Shown: piece after piece, positions 18,062 to 27,292 of the stretch
Numbering within the stretch: position 1 is the first letter of the stretch
Layout: each line of letters begins with the position of its first letter
Origin: Lachnospiraceae bacterium
GTDB lineage: Bacteria > Bacillota > Clostridia > Lachnospirales > Lachnospiraceae
Length of the DNA stretch: 64,000 bases
Direction: 5' to 3'
Assembly (NCBI GenBank): GCA_015056885.1
Contig: SVFL01000012.1
Span: 1-64,000, forward strand
Position numbers and translations under genes: made by a program
The notes under the pieces: generated by a model
What the model saw: only the letters and a program-made list of their open reading frames with translations
The model's database searches: none
Told to the model about the DNA's origin: nothing

Positions 18062-18967
18062 ATGCCTATTAAAACACAGAGCGAACTTCCTGCTAAGGAA
18101 ATATTGGAAAATGAAAATATATTTGTGATGGATGAAAGCAGGGCACTGCATCAGGATATCAGACCTTTGCAGGTGTTGATTCTGAATAATATGCCTATAA
18201 AGCAGGATACGGAGTTGCAGCTTTTGCGTGCTTTATCCAATACACCGTTGCAGGTTGATGTGACCTTTATGAATGTAAAAAGTCATGTTTCACAGAATAC
18301 TTCCGCAAGTCATTTGAATAAATTTTATGTTTCTCTGGATGAGATTAGAGACCGTAAGTTTGACGGTATGATTATTACCGGTGCACCGGTAGAAGATATT
18401 ACCTTTGAGGAGGTAGATTACTGGGAGGAAACCTGTGAAATTCTGGATTGGGCAGAGACACATGTAACTTCCACTATTTATATCTGTTGGGCAGCGCAGG
18501 CCGCATTTTATCACTATTACGGAATTAATAAGCGTCAGCTTCCCAGGAAACTTTTTGGTATTTATGAACATGAAGTGGCGAACCGGAAGATTCCCTTAGT
18601 GCGTGGTTTTGATGATGTTTTTCTGGCACCTCACAGCAGACATACAGAGACGCCGGCGGAGGCCATTCACGCATGCGAGGAGATTACGGTATTGGCGGAA
18701 TCTAAGGAAGCAGGAGTATTCCTTGCGATAGCAGAAGAGGGGAAGAAAATATTTATAAACGGACATCCGGAGTACGACAGATATACTTTGCGCAATGAAT
18801 ATCAGAGAGACTTGAATAAGGGATTGGATATTCAGGTGCCCTATAACTATTTCCCGGAGGATGACCCGGAGAAAAGACCTCTTTTGCAGTGGAGAAGTCA
18901 CAGTAATAATTTGTACAGCAACTGGTTGAATTATTACGTATATCAGATGACTCCTTACGAACTGTAA
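18062..18967 (+). CDS. metA: Homoserine O-acetyltransferase, MetA family
   Basis: A protein of 301 residues. The MetA family activates homoserine for methionine synthesis. The catalytic cysteine is C142 (IYICWAAQAA), and a catalytic histidine/glutamate pair sits in HPEYDRYTLRNEY near residue 235. Residue 111 is glutamate (TGAPVED). In characterised family members Glu at this position confers acetyl-CoA specificity, whereas Gly gives succinyl-CoA use, so I call it an acetyltransferase. AGAGGA lies upstream of the ATG. A strong hairpin terminator follows. Confidence 0.93.
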   Translation: MPIKTQSELPAKEILENENIFVMDESRALHQDIRPLQVLILNNMPIKQDTELQLLRALSNTPLQVDVTFMNVKSHVSQNTSASHLNKFYVSLDEIRDRKFDGMIITGAPVEDITFEEVDYWEETCEILDWAETHVTSTIYICWAAQAAFYHYYGINKRQLPRKLFGIYEHEVANRKIPLVRGFDDVFLAPHSRHTETPAEAIHACEEITVLAESKEAGVFLAIAEEGKKIFINGHPEYDRYTLRNEYQRDLNKGLDIQVPYNYFPEDDPEKRPLLQWRSHSNNLYSNWLNYYVYQMTPYEL

Positions 18968-18975
18968 ATAAACAA

Positions 18976-19014
18976 GGTGTAAAGTCTATAGAACTATAAG
19001 ACTTTACACCTATT
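18976..19014. terminator. Bidirectional terminator between metA and the Spo0A-like gene
   Basis: A perfect 12-bp stem GGTGTAAAGTCT (18976-18987) with AGACTTTACACC (18999-19010), followed by TATTTTG. It lies between the convergent ends of metA (+) and the gene at 19027-19428 (-). Confidence 0.85.
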
Positions 19015-19026
19015 TTGTTTAACGTT

Positions 19027-19428
19027 TTAAGCACAATTTCTTTCGCGCAGATAATAGTACAATCCGGCTAACATTTGTGTGTTGGTCGGAAACATTTTAT
19101 CCGGGCGGATACTGTTGCCGAAGATGCGGTAAATCATTTGCATGTTGCCGTAAGTCCATGCAGTCTGAATGGAATGGCGCATAGCACGTTCCACTCTGGC
19201 GGGAGTGGTTTTAAAATGCTTGGCTACATCGGGATAAATCTCCTTTGTAATGTGGTGCAACCTGTGTGGTTCCTGAAGAATCAGTTCCATCGAATATATA
19301 ATATATTCGTAGCCATACACATGTTGGGGAAAGCCGATAGTCAACAGTAAATCTTTGATGCTGTTTAGCTCGGACGTTGACTCCGGCTTCAATTTTCGAC
19401 TTTTTGTTTCTGTTTTTTTCGTAGTCAT
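19027..19428 (-). CDS. Stand-alone Spo0A C-terminal (effector) domain protein
   Basis: A protein of 133 residues. After a lysine- and serine-rich N terminus it matches the Spo0A DNA-binding domain: LLLTIGFPQHVYGYEYI, ITKEIYPDVAKHFKTTPARVERAMRHSIQTAW, and FPTNTQMLAGL near the end. Spo0A is the master regulator of sporulation, but here the phosphoacceptor receiver domain is absent, so activity cannot depend on phosphorylation of this protein. It may occupy Spo0A boxes constitutively or form mixed complexes (inference). It is transcribed divergently from the XRE/S24-like regulator at 19568. TTTTCGAC Spo0A-box-like sequences lie at 19393-19400 and 19516-19523. Confidence 0.88.
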   Translation of the reverse strand: MTTKKTETKSRKLKPESTSELNSIKDLLLTIGFPQHVYGYEYIIYSMELILQEPHRLHHITKEIYPDVAKHFKTTPARVERAMRHSIQTAWTYGNMQMIYRIFGNSIRPDKMFPTNTQMLAGLYYYLRERNCA

Positions 19429-19484
19429 AATTCACTCTCCATTGATAAATAAAAATAGGTTACAAAAAAATATTATCCTAAATA

Positions 19485-19513
19485 TTGACAAAATGAAATA
19501 TCTTTTATAACAT
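19485..19513 (+). promoter_or_regulatory. Promoter of the XRE/S24-like regulator
   Basis: TTGACA (19485-19490) and TAACAT (19508-19513) are 17 bases apart. The predicted start, near 19520, lies upstream of the palindrome at 19541-19556. The TTTTCGAC box at 19516-19523 overlaps the likely initiation site. Confidence 0.55.
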
Positions 19514-19540
19514 TATTTTCGACGGCAAAATATAAAATGG

Positions 19541-19556
19541 GTGTCATTTTTGACAC
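19541..19556. promoter_or_regulatory. Palindromic operator candidate GTGTCA-N4-TGACAC
   Basis: Perfect 6-bp inverted repeat arms with a 4-base TTTT spacer. It sits in the leader of the XRE/S24-like gene, one base before its ribosome-binding site AGGGGAG. The position suits autoregulation of the gene by its own helix-turn-helix product (inference). Confidence 0.55.
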
Positions 19557-19567
19557 AGGGGAGATTT

Positions 19568-20254
19568 ATGTTAAGACAACGATTCGTAACACTACTGGCA
19601 GAGCGAAATTGGAGCTTGGAGTACTTTTCAGAGATAAGCGGTGTTCCCATCGAGACAGCGAAGAATTTAAAGTCCGGAAAAACCACTAATCCAAGACTGG
19701 ATACCGTGGAGAAAATGGCAGAGGCTTTTAATATCAGTATTAACTGCCTGATTGGTAAATGTCCTCATACAACAGAAGAAAAGGCGTTGCTTCGGAATTA
19801 TAGAATTTGTGGCAAGCATGGTAAGAGTATAATTGAGTTGATAGCTAAGTATGAAGCTACGGCAGCGAAAAGTGACCGTGATGCCGAAGACAAGCATAAG
19901 ATACCATGCCTGATTCCCAGTGGTGATGTGAGTAAGGGGATTATTTATGATGCCTGTGAGACTATCGAAATTGAAACTTCAGTATCAGAGGCTTATGTGG
20001 CAATTATGATGCCTACTAACACATTTGCTCCTTATTTTTGTAAAGGAGATGTTGTGTTGTTTGAGAACCGTTTCCCTGCAGATGGTGAGTATGCCGCTTT
20101 TTATCGAAGTGACAGAGCCTATATCCGTAAGTATATGGAGGAAGGCAAGAATTATCGCTTAAAATGTCTGCATAGCCAGGGAGAGGATATTGTGTTGAAA
20201 CGAATGGATGAGATAGAGTACATAGGTACTTGTTGTGGAGTGGTAAGAAGTTAA
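19568..20254 (+). CDS. XRE-type regulator with degenerate S24/LexA-like domain
   Basis: A protein of 228 residues. An N-terminal helix-turn-helix (LAERNWSLEYFSEISGVPIETAKNLKSGKTTNPRLDTVEKMAEAF) is followed by a linker and a C-terminal region with the S24 peptidase-fold pattern (MPTNTFAPYFCKGDVVLFENR, GEYAAFYRSDRAYIRKY). The serine expected in the S/G-x-S-M segment is replaced by PTNTF, so autocleavage of the LexA/CI kind is unlikely. The domain may act only in dimerisation or ligand sensing. I chose ATG 19568 because AGGGGAGA lies just upstream; an in-frame GTG at 19541 falls inside the palindrome. Confidence 0.8.
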   Translation: MLRQRFVTLLAERNWSLEYFSEISGVPIETAKNLKSGKTTNPRLDTVEKMAEAFNISINCLIGKCPHTTEEKALLRNYRICGKHGKSIIELIAKYEATAAKSDRDAEDKHKIPCLIPSGDVSKGIIYDACETIEIETSVSEAYVAIMMPTNTFAPYFCKGDVVLFENRFPADGEYAAFYRSDRAYIRKYMEEGKNYRLKCLHSQGEDIVLKRMDEIEYIGTCCGVVRS

Positions 20255-20341
20255 AGGTTTTTGCAAAAAAAGATGGAATATTTTACCACACTTGTCCATA
20301 TACTGTGATATACATACAAATTATCTTAAAGGAGGCAGTAT

Positions 20342-20578
20342 ATGGCAAGAGGACAACGTAAATCCATAGAGGAGAAAATCCAGGCGAAGCAGGAAGTTTT
20401 GGATGCACTGCTTGTGAGAGTAGAATCCGAGAAGAGAGAACTTGCGGAGCTTATGGAGGAGAAGAGACGCAAAGAGCTTGAGGCTGTAAATGATATGATT
20501 GAGGATTATGGTCTGGCGCCTGAGGAGGTGACCATGGCACTTCAGCAGTTTATGGATGCCAGACAGGCAGCATCTTAG
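20342..20578 (+). CDS. Small helical protein of unknown function
   Basis: A protein of 78 residues, almost entirely charged and helical (SIEEKIQAKQEVLDALLVRVESEKRELAELMEEKRRKELEAVNDMI), ending in a short amphipathic segment. The strong ribosome-binding site AAAGGAGG supports it as a real gene. A possible promoter TTGTCC-N17-TACAAA lies in the 87-base gap upstream. It has its own terminator downstream. I do not recognise a family. Confidence 0.7.
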   Translation: MARGQRKSIEEKIQAKQEVLDALLVRVESEKRELAELMEEKRRKELEAVNDMIEDYGLAPEEVTMALQQFMDARQAAS

Positions 20579-20596
20579 GAATGCAATTATTATATG

Positions 20597-20647
20597 AAAA
20601 ACCACTTTGGTTGGGACGAGAATAAGTCGTCCTCCAAAGTGGTTTTT
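20597..20647. terminator. Bidirectional terminator
   Basis: AAAACCACTTTGG (20597-20609) pairs with CCAAAGTGGTTTT (20634-20646), with an inner GGACGA/TCGTCC extension and T-runs in both directions. It separates the small + strand gene from the convergent giant gene on the - strand. Confidence 0.88.
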
Positions 20648-20656
20648 TGTATGAAG

Positions 20657-23600
20657 TTAGTCGTTTAAGTTTTTCTGGGCGGTGGAGAGCATCAGTTTGA
20701 TTCGGTTCAGCTGATTTACTTCACTTGCGCCGGGATCATAGTCGATGGCTACAATATTGGATTCGGGATGAGCCTTTCTGAGAGCTTTGATAACACCTTT
20801 ACCAACTACGTGGTTGGGCAGACAGCCGAAGGGCTGTGTGCAGACAATATTAGGTACATCATCATGAATCAGTTCAATCATTTCTCCGGTCAAAAACCAT
20901 CCCTCACCGGTTTGGTTACCGATGGATACAATGGGTTCTGCATATTTTACAATGTCGCTGATAGGAGTGGGAGCGGAGAAATGCTTACTCTTCTTAAACT
21001 CCTTGGTAGCGGGACCGCAAAGGACATTTTCAATTGCCCAAATGCCCAGTTTGCAGAGGCGGGCAGCTTTCTTGCCGGTACCCAGATATTCTGCTTTATA
21101 AATCTGATTCTGGAAGCAGTAGAGCATGAAGCCCATCAAATCAGGAACAACAGCCTCTGCGCCTTCGCTTTCCAAAAGTTCAACCAAATGATTGTTGCCG
21201 GCAGGGGAGTATTTTACCAGAATCTCACCTACTACACCAACACGGGGCTTTTTGATATCCAAAATAGGGATATTATCAAAGTCACGAATCATTTGGCGGC
21301 AAATCTTATGCATTTTTGAAATGCTGATATGTTTTGCTGATACAAAGTCTTGTGCAACCTTGAGCCATTTTTGATGTACGGCATCTACACTGCCGGGAGT
21401 GGCCTCGTAAGGGCGCATACGGTATACACAGCGCATGAAAATATCACCGAAATGGGCACCGATTGCCACACGCATCAGCATATTGGCATCCATTTTAAAG
21501 CCGGGATTGGTTTCAATTCCTCCCAGATTCAGGGAAATTACCGGAATGTGAGCCATGTCGGCTTTTTCCAGTGCTCGGCGGATAAATCCAATGTAGTTAG
21601 TAGCACGGCATCCGCCACCGGTCTGGGTGATAATCAGTGCTGTTTTGTTCAAGTCATATTTGCCGGAAAGCAGTGCTTCCATCAGCTGTCCGACTACCAA
21701 AAGAGAAGGGTAGCAGGCATCGTTATTAACATATTTCAGACCAACATCAACAGAATGCTTATTGTCATTGCTGAGTACTTCAAAGTTGTATCCACAGGAA
21801 CGGAAAGCAGCTTCCACCACATCAAAGTGGATGGGTGACATCTGAGGACAAAGGATGGTGTAATCCTTGCGCATTTCCTCTGTAAATGCAATCTTTTGGA
21901 TGGCAGAGGATTTGATTTCGCGTTTTTTGTTCAGTTTCTCTCGTACTGCAATGGCGGAGAGTAATGAACGGATACGGATTCTTGCTGCGCCCAGATTATT
22001 TACTTCATCAATCTTGAGGCAGGTGTAAATCTTGCCGGAACCGGAGAGGATATCGTTCACCTGATCGGTGGTAACGGCATCCAGACCACAACCGAAGGAG
22101 TTGAGCTGAATCAAATCCAGATTATCCACAGTTTTGACATAGCTTGCAGCAGCGTAGAGTCTGGAGTGATACATCCATTGGTCCGATACGATAAGAGGAC
22201 GCTCCGGAGTTCCCAAGTGAGAGATGGAATCCTCTGTAAGTACGGCAATGTCGTAGGAAGTAATCAGCTCGGGGATACCGTGGTTGATTTCCGGATCGAT
22301 ATGGTAAGGGCGTCCGGCAAGGACGATACCGCGTTTACCGGTTTCCTTTAAGTATTTCAGGGTTTCTTCGCCCTTTTTCTTCATGTCCAGTCGGGCTTTT
22401 TCCTGCTCTACCCATGCCTTTTTGCAGGCTTCGGCAATCTCCTTGGCAGGTAATTCCTTGAACTCCTTGGTCAGAGCAGAAGTAATGGTATCAATGTCGC
22501 GGAAAGACATGAAGGGATTGCGAAGGAGTACTTCGCCGCTTGTTATTTCTTCCACATTGTTCTTGATATTCTCAGAATAGGAAGTAACAATGGGGCAGTT
22601 GTAATGGTTATTGGCCTCTGTAAATTCGTTTCTCTCATAGAAAAGAGCGGGATAGAAGATAAACTTCACGCCCTGTTTAATCAGCCAGCTGATATGACCG
22701 TGGGCCAGCTTGGCCGGGTAACATTCGGATTCGCTGGGGATGGACTCAATACCGAGCTCGTAAATCTTGCGGTTGGAGCTGGGAGAGAGTACCACACGAT
22801 ATCCCAATTCGGTAAAGAAGGTATACCAGAAGGGATAGTTTTCATACATATTCAGAACTCTGGGAATACCTACGGTACCTCTGGGTGCTTGGTCTGCTTC
22901 CAGGGGAGCATAGGAGAAGAGTCTGTTTAATTTGTATTCGTACAGATTCGGAACATTGGTTGCATTTTTCTTACCGCCGATACCGCGCTCGCAGCGGTTG
23001 CCGGAGATAAACTGACGTCCGCCGGAAAATTTATTGATAGTCAGACGGCAGCTGTTGGTACAACCCTTACATTTTGCCATGCTGGTCTCGAATTTGAGGG
23101 CACAAATTTTCTCATAAGAAAGCATGGAGGTTTCGTAACCTTCCTCAAATTTATCCCGGGCAATCAGCGCAGCACCGAAAGCGCCCATGATACCTGCGAT
23201 ATCAGGTCGGATTGCCTGACAGTTTGCAATCTTTTCAAAGCTTCGAAGAACCGCATCATTGTAAAAGGTACCACCCTGGACAACGATATTTTTGCCAAGC
23301 TCGGAAGCATCAGATACCTTGATTACCTTGAATAGAGCATTTTTTATAACAGAGTAAGCAAGACCTGCGGAAATATCCGCAACGGAGGCTCCTTCTTTCT
23401 GGGCCTGTTTTACCTTGGAGTTCATAAATACGGTACAACGGGTACCTAAATCAATGGGATGCTTTGCAAAAAGAGCCGCCTGAGCAAAATCCTGCACACT
23501 GTAGTTTAAGGATTTCGCAAAAGTCTCAATAAAGGAACCGCAACCGGAGGAACATGCTTCGTTCAGCTGTACACTGTCAACGGTCTGGTTCTTAATTTTG

Positions 23601-24895
23601 ATACATTTCATATCCTGACCGCCGATATCCAGAATACAGTCCACATCAGGATTGAAGAATGCTGCAGCATTGTAATGGGCAACGGTCTCAACCTCACCGT
23701 CATCCAACAAAAATGCCGCCTTCATCAGCGCTTCACCATATCCGGTGGAGCAGGAACGGACAATTTTTACTCCTTCGGGGAGTTGTTCGTAAATTTCCTT
23801 CAAAGAGCGGATGGCAGTGCTTAAGGGGCTGCCGTCATTTCCGGAATAAAAGGAATAGAGAAGCTGGCCTTCCTCACCAACCAGTGCAACCTTGGTGGTG
23901 GTGGAGCCTGCATCAATTCCAAGGAAAGCGTAGCCTTTGTATGTAGCAAGGTCTCCGGTGGCCACATGGTGGGCACTGTGACGTTTTTTGAAGCTTTCGT
24001 AGGCTGCCTGATTTTCAAACAGAGGGTCCATACGTTCTACTTCAAATTCCATTTTTATTTCAGAGGAAAGCTTAGTGACCATTTCCTCCATAGTATAAAA
24101 CACATCCTCTTTGGCGTTTAAGGCAGAGCCGATGGCGGCAAAGAGATGGGAATTGTCTAAATCAATAATGTGCTCTTCGTCCAGATTTAAGGTGCGGATG
24201 AAAGCCTCTTTTAACTGGTCCAAAAAGTGTAAAGGACCACCTAAAAATGCCACATGACCGCGGATGGGCTTACCGCAGGCAAGACCGGAGATGGTCTGGT
24301 TCACTACTGCCTGGAAAATGGAGGCAGAGAGGTCTTCCTTGGTAGCGCCTTCGTTAATCAGGGGCTGAATATCCGTTTTGGCAAATACACCGCATCGTGC
24401 AGCTATGGTGTACAGGGACTGGTAATTCTTGGCATATTCGTTTAATCCGGATGCATCGGTCTGAATCAGGGAAGCCATCTGGTCGATAAAGGAACCTGTA
24501 CCGCCGGCACAGATACCGTTCATACGCTGCTCTACATTACCGCCCTCGAAGTAGATAATCTTTGCATCTTCACCGCCCAGCTCAATGGCAACATCTGTCT
24601 GAGGTGCCAGATCCTTTAAGGAGGTAGCTACAGCAATTACTTCCTGTGTGAAAGGTACACCCAGATGGTTGGCCAGAGTCAGACCGCCGGAACCGGTAAT
24701 CATGGGATGGAGGGTTAGATTGCCCAGTTTTTTATAGGCCTTCTGCAAAAGAGAAGACAAGGTCTCACGAATATTAGCATAATGACGCTCGTAGTCGGAG
24801 AATAATATGTTATGTGTCTCATCCAAAATTGCGATTTTGACAGTGGTAGAACCAATGTCAATGCCCAGTGTTACATGGTTTTTGGGGTATTTCAT
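20657..24895 (-). CDS. Giant fused acyl-CoA dehydratase activase-related protein
   Basis: A protein of 1412 residues. Two BadF/BadG/HgdC-type ATPase modules lie in tandem: the first with [13 protein letters not shown] near residue 10 and [13 protein letters not shown] near 130, the second with [13 protein letters not shown] near 327 and [13 protein letters not shown] near 450. A cysteine-rich linker follows ([13 protein letters not shown]), then about 750 residues resembling the DUF2229/HgdB-like dehydratase component ([16 protein letters not shown]). Activases use ATP hydrolysis to drive an electron from a [4Fe-4S] cluster into 2-hydroxyacyl-CoA dehydratases. The fused form is widespread in clostridia, but its substrate is not established. 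Confidence 0.85.
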   Translation of the reverse strand: MKYPKNHVTLGIDIGSTTVKIAILDETHNILFSDYERHYANIRETLSSLLQKAYKKLGNLTLHPMITGSGGLTLANHLGVPFTQEVIAVATSLKDLAPQTDVAIELGGEDAKIIYFEGGNVEQRMNGICAGGTGSFIDQMASLIQTDASGLNEYAKNYQSLYTIAARCGVFAKTDIQPLINEGATKEDLSASIFQAVVNQTISGLACGKPIRGHVAFLGGPLHFLDQLKEAFIRTLNLDEEHIIDLDNSHLFAAIGSALNAKEDVFYTMEEMVTKLSSEIKMEFEVERMDPLFENQAAYESFKKRHSAHHVATGDLATYKGYAFLGIDAGSTTTKVALVGEEGQLLYSFYSGNDGSPLSTAIRSLKEIYEQLPEGVKIVRSCSTGYGEALMKAAFLLDDGEVETVAHYNAAAFFNPDVDCILDIGGQDMKCIKIKNQTVDSVQLNEACSSGCGSFIETFAKSLNYSVQDFAQAALFAKHPIDLGTRCTVFMNSKVKQAQKEGASVADISAGLAYSVIKNALFKVIKVSDASELGKNIVVQGGTFYNDAVLRSFEKIANCQAIRPDIAGIMGAFGAALIARDKFEEGYETSMLSYEKICALKFETSMAKCKGCTNSCRLTINKFSGGRQFISGNRCERGIGGKKNATNVPNLYEYKLNRLFSYAPLEADQAPRGTVGIPRVLNMYENYPFWYTFFTELGYRVVLSPSSNRKIYELGIESIPSESECYPAKLAHGHISWLIKQGVKFIFYPALFYERNEFTEANNHYNCPIVTSYSENIKNNVEEITSGEVLLRNPFMSFRDIDTITSALTKEFKELPAKEIAEACKKAWVEQEKARLDMKKKGEETLKYLKETGKRGIVLAGRPYHIDPEINHGIPELITSYDIAVLTEDSISHLGTPERPLIVSDQWMYHSRLYAAASYVKTVDNLDLIQLNSFGCGLDAVTTDQVNDILSGSGKIYTCLKIDEVNNLGAARIRIRSLLSAIAVREKLNKKREIKSSAIQKIAFTEEMRKDYTILCPQMSPIHFDVVEAAFRSCGYNFEVLSNDNKHSVDVGLKYVNNDACYPSLLVVGQLMEALLSGKYDLNKTALIITQTGGGCRATNYIGFIRRALEKADMAHIPVISLNLGGIETNPGFKMDANMLMRVAIGAHFGDIFMRCVYRMRPYEATPGSVDAVHQKWLKVAQDFVSAKHISISKMHKICRQMIRDFDNIPILDIKKPRVGVVGEILVKYSPAGNNHLVELLESEGAEAVVPDLMGFMLYCFQNQIYKAEYLGTGKKAARLCKLGIWAIENVLCGPATKEFKKSKHFSAPTPISDIVKYAEPIVSIGNQTGEGWFLTGEMIELIHDDVPNIVCTQPFGCLPNHVVGKGVIKALRKAHPESNIVAIDYDPGASEVNQLNRIKLMLSTAQKNLND

Positions 24896-25156
24896 AAAAA
24901 CTTCCTTCTTCCTATTAATAACTAAAAAACGACATACCTAGCCATTATACGCCAAAAAAATACAAAATGCAACGAACAAAATCTGTAAATTATATAAAAT
25001 ATAAGAAATATAAGTCAAAGCTAAAATCTTTCTAAAAAACAATTTGCTTGGTTTACTTATGGAAATCCTCATGCTAAAATATATTCGTGCGTGCTGAAGA
25101 GATGATTGTCTGTAAGCGGTTTGGAATTTATTAATCAAAAAGGAAGTATTGAATTT

Positions 25157-26053
25157 ATGAGAAATTATGGAATGAGTAAATTCGAAAGAAAATTTGGTAA
25201 ATATGCAATTCCCAATCTGTCGCTGATTCTGATAATGTGTTATGTGGCAGGGTATGTTTTGCAGTTGGTGAATCCTGCATTTATGCAATATCTGACGCTG
25301 GATCCTTATGCGATATTGCATGGACAGGTGTGGAGATTGTTTACATGGATTATCAGTCCGCCATCTTCGTTAGATATATTTACACTGGTAATGCTGTATT
25401 TTTATTATAGTCTTGGAACTACGCTGGAGAGAACGTGGGGAACATATCATTACAATGTTTATATTTTTGGTGGTATGTTAATTACTATTGTTGCGGCATT
25501 TTTGACCATGGGAGTTTGCTATCTGTTGTTTGGTGATGTGCTGGCTCAGGGAGGAGCTGCATATTTCTTCCGGCAGGGAGCACAATTTTTTAGTACCTAT
25601 TATGTGAATATGTCCATTTTCCTTGCATTTGCCGTTACCTATCCGGAGATGCGGGTCTATCTGATGTTTATTATTCCGGTGAAAATAAAATGGATGGGTA
25701 TTGTATATGGAGTGATATTGGTTATTAATATGATTGAGTACTTCTGGTATGGTCTGGCAATGCATCCGGCATATTGGTTTGCCATGGTTGCAAGCGGGGC
25801 ATCCCTTTTGAATTTTCTGATTTTCTGGTTGCGGACGAAACGTTTAAGCCACTTGGCACCCAAACAGATTAAGCGCAGGGCGGAATTTAAGCATCAGGTA
25901 AAGACCGGAGTGAAGCAGAGTGGGCATAAGTGCAGTATCTGTGGCAGAACAGAACATGATGCGCCGGATTTGGAGTTTCGTTATTGTTCTAAGTGTGCAG
26001 GCAGTCATGAGTATTGTCAGGATCATTTGTTCACTCATGAACACAAAGTATAA
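25157..26053 (+). CDS. Rhomboid-like membrane protein without protease motif, with C-terminal cysteine motif
   Basis: A protein of 298 residues. Its layout is rhomboid-like: about six membrane segments and a first loop QVWRLFTWIISPP. The catalytic GxSG and the partner histidine of rhomboid proteases are not visible, so it is probably a non-proteolytic relative. The C terminus carries a possible zinc site (HKCSICGRTEHDAPDLEFRY, then CSKCAGSHEYCQDHL). AAAGGAAG at 25138-25145 supports ATG 25157; the frame opens at 25106. It is divergent from the giant activase gene, and the 261-base gap between them should hold both promoters. Function unknown. Confidence 0.7.
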   Translation: MRNYGMSKFERKFGKYAIPNLSLILIMCYVAGYVLQLVNPAFMQYLTLDPYAILHGQVWRLFTWIISPPSSLDIFTLVMLYFYYSLGTTLERTWGTYHYNVYIFGGMLITIVAAFLTMGVCYLLFGDVLAQGGAAYFFRQGAQFFSTYYVNMSIFLAFAVTYPEMRVYLMFIIPVKIKWMGIVYGVILVINMIEYFWYGLAMHPAYWFAMVASGASLLNFLIFWLRTKRLSHLAPKQIKRRAEFKHQVKTGVKQSGHKCSICGRTEHDAPDLEFRYCSKCAGSHEYCQDHLFTHEHKV

Positions 26054-26101
26054 CACGAGATTTGTTTGAAAAATGATATAATATAAAAACAGGAGTATTT
26101 T

Positions 26102-26839
26102 ATGAAGCAGGAAGTTTTGTTTGCGCAGACGTTGGAACAGGTGCGTGCCCTGGCTAAAGAACAGGGAAATTGTGTAAGTGAAGAGCAGGTACAGGAGGCG
26201 TTTGCAGAACTTAATCTGACAAACGACCAGCTGCAGCTGGTGTATGATTATTTAGTGAAACATAAAGTGGGAATTGGTCAGCCGGTAAATTTAGATGATT
26301 ATCTTTCGGATGAAGAGAGAAATTATTTGCAGGATTATCTGGATGAGATTGCGTCGTTGCCTGTTTATACGAATGGTCAGATTGAGGCATTTACCATCTC
26401 TGCCATGGCGGGGGATGTGGAGGCTCAAAATAAACTCACGGAAGTGTATCTCAATGAGGTTGTGGAAATTTCCAGAATTTATACCGGTCAGGGTGTTTTG
26501 ATTGAGGATTTGATTGGTGAGGGAAATGTAGCGCTGGCCTTTGGCGTGGGTATGTTGGGAAGTCTGGAACATCACAGCGAGGCTAAGGGGATGCTTGCCA
26601 AGATGATTATGGATGCCATGGAGGATTATATTGCGGAGAATGCATCCAGTGAGCAGGCAGACCGTAAGGTGGAGGACAAGGTCAACAAGGTGGCTGAAGC
26701 TGCCAAGGCACTTTCCGAGGAACTTCGTCGTAAGGTAACGGTGGAGGAACTTGCCAGGGAGACTAAGCTGAGTGAAGCAAAGATTCGGGAGGCTATGCGC
26801 ATGAGTGGCTTCCAGATTGAGGATTTGACAGATGAATAA
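26102..26839 (+). CDS. Sigma-70-like protein lacking region 4
   Basis: A protein of 245 residues. The N terminus resembles sigma region 1.1 (VSEEQVQEAFAELNLTNDQLQLVYDYL). The centre has the region 1.2/2 core (AQNKLTEVYLNEVVEISRIYTGQGVLIEDLIGEGNVAL), and the end is a region 3-like helix-turn-helix (LRRKVTVEELARETKLSEAKIREAMRMSG). The aromatic -10-melting segment and the -35-binding region 4 are missing. It could bind RNA polymerase core without recognising a full promoter, or act as a partial or regulatory sigma. The stop overlaps the next start by 8 bases. Confidence 0.75.
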   Translation: MKQEVLFAQTLEQVRALAKEQGNCVSEEQVQEAFAELNLTNDQLQLVYDYLVKHKVGIGQPVNLDDYLSDEERNYLQDYLDEIASLPVYTNGQIEAFTISAMAGDVEAQNKLTEVYLNEVVEISRIYTGQGVLIEDLIGEGNVALAFGVGMLGSLEHHSEAKGMLAKMIMDAMEDYIAENASSEQADRKVEDKVNKVAEAAKALSEELRRKVTVEELARETKLSEAKIREAMRMSGFQIEDLTDE

Positions 26840-27251
26840 AACCATGTATGAGGATTATAAATATTGCATGCAGGATGTTTCCAGTGTGTACATAGGAACG
26901 AAGTATACCTTTCAGGAACTTTTGGATGATAGGACTATCCCGTTTAAATTTCAACTTTTGGTGGAACGATATATTTTACCGGAAGCGGATTTGAGGGATT
27001 CTTTGGAGACACAACTTTATTATTTGCCGGAAAAAAGCTTTCTTGTAAGGATTTATGAACAGCTTAAGGCTAAGGTTAAGGTCAACATAATTGAAGAGAA
27101 AAAGTCTCTGACCGGCAAGGTAAAAAAGGAATACACTACGAAGGTGCTTCCTATCCGGCAGCTTGCAGCTATGACGGTCGAGGAGAAAGAACAGGCCGGT
27201 GTGGTTGTGCAGGAGCTTGCAATCAGCAAGCTTGCTTTGATGGGTTTTTAA
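26832..27251 (+). CDS. Hypothetical protein coupled to the sigma-like gene
   Basis: A protein of 139 residues with no signal peptide or membrane segment and no family that I recognise. The C-terminal half is rich in lysine and valine and probably helical or mixed (EEKKSLTGKVKKEYTTKVLP, LAAMTVEEKEQAGVVVQEL). Its ATG at 26832 lies inside the end of the sigma-like gene, with GAGG ten bases upstream, so the two are likely translationally coupled. It is a candidate partner or antagonist of the sigma-like protein (inference from context only). Confidence 0.6.
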   Translation: MNKTMYEDYKYCMQDVSSVYIGTKYTFQELLDDRTIPFKFQLLVERYILPEADLRDSLETQLYYLPEKSFLVRIYEQLKAKVKVNIIEEKKSLTGKVKKEYTTKVLPIRQLAAMTVEEKEQAGVVVQELAISKLALMGF

Positions 27252-27292
27252 TCGATGCAGATTTTATAAATAAATAGTTGAGGAGTAATAAT

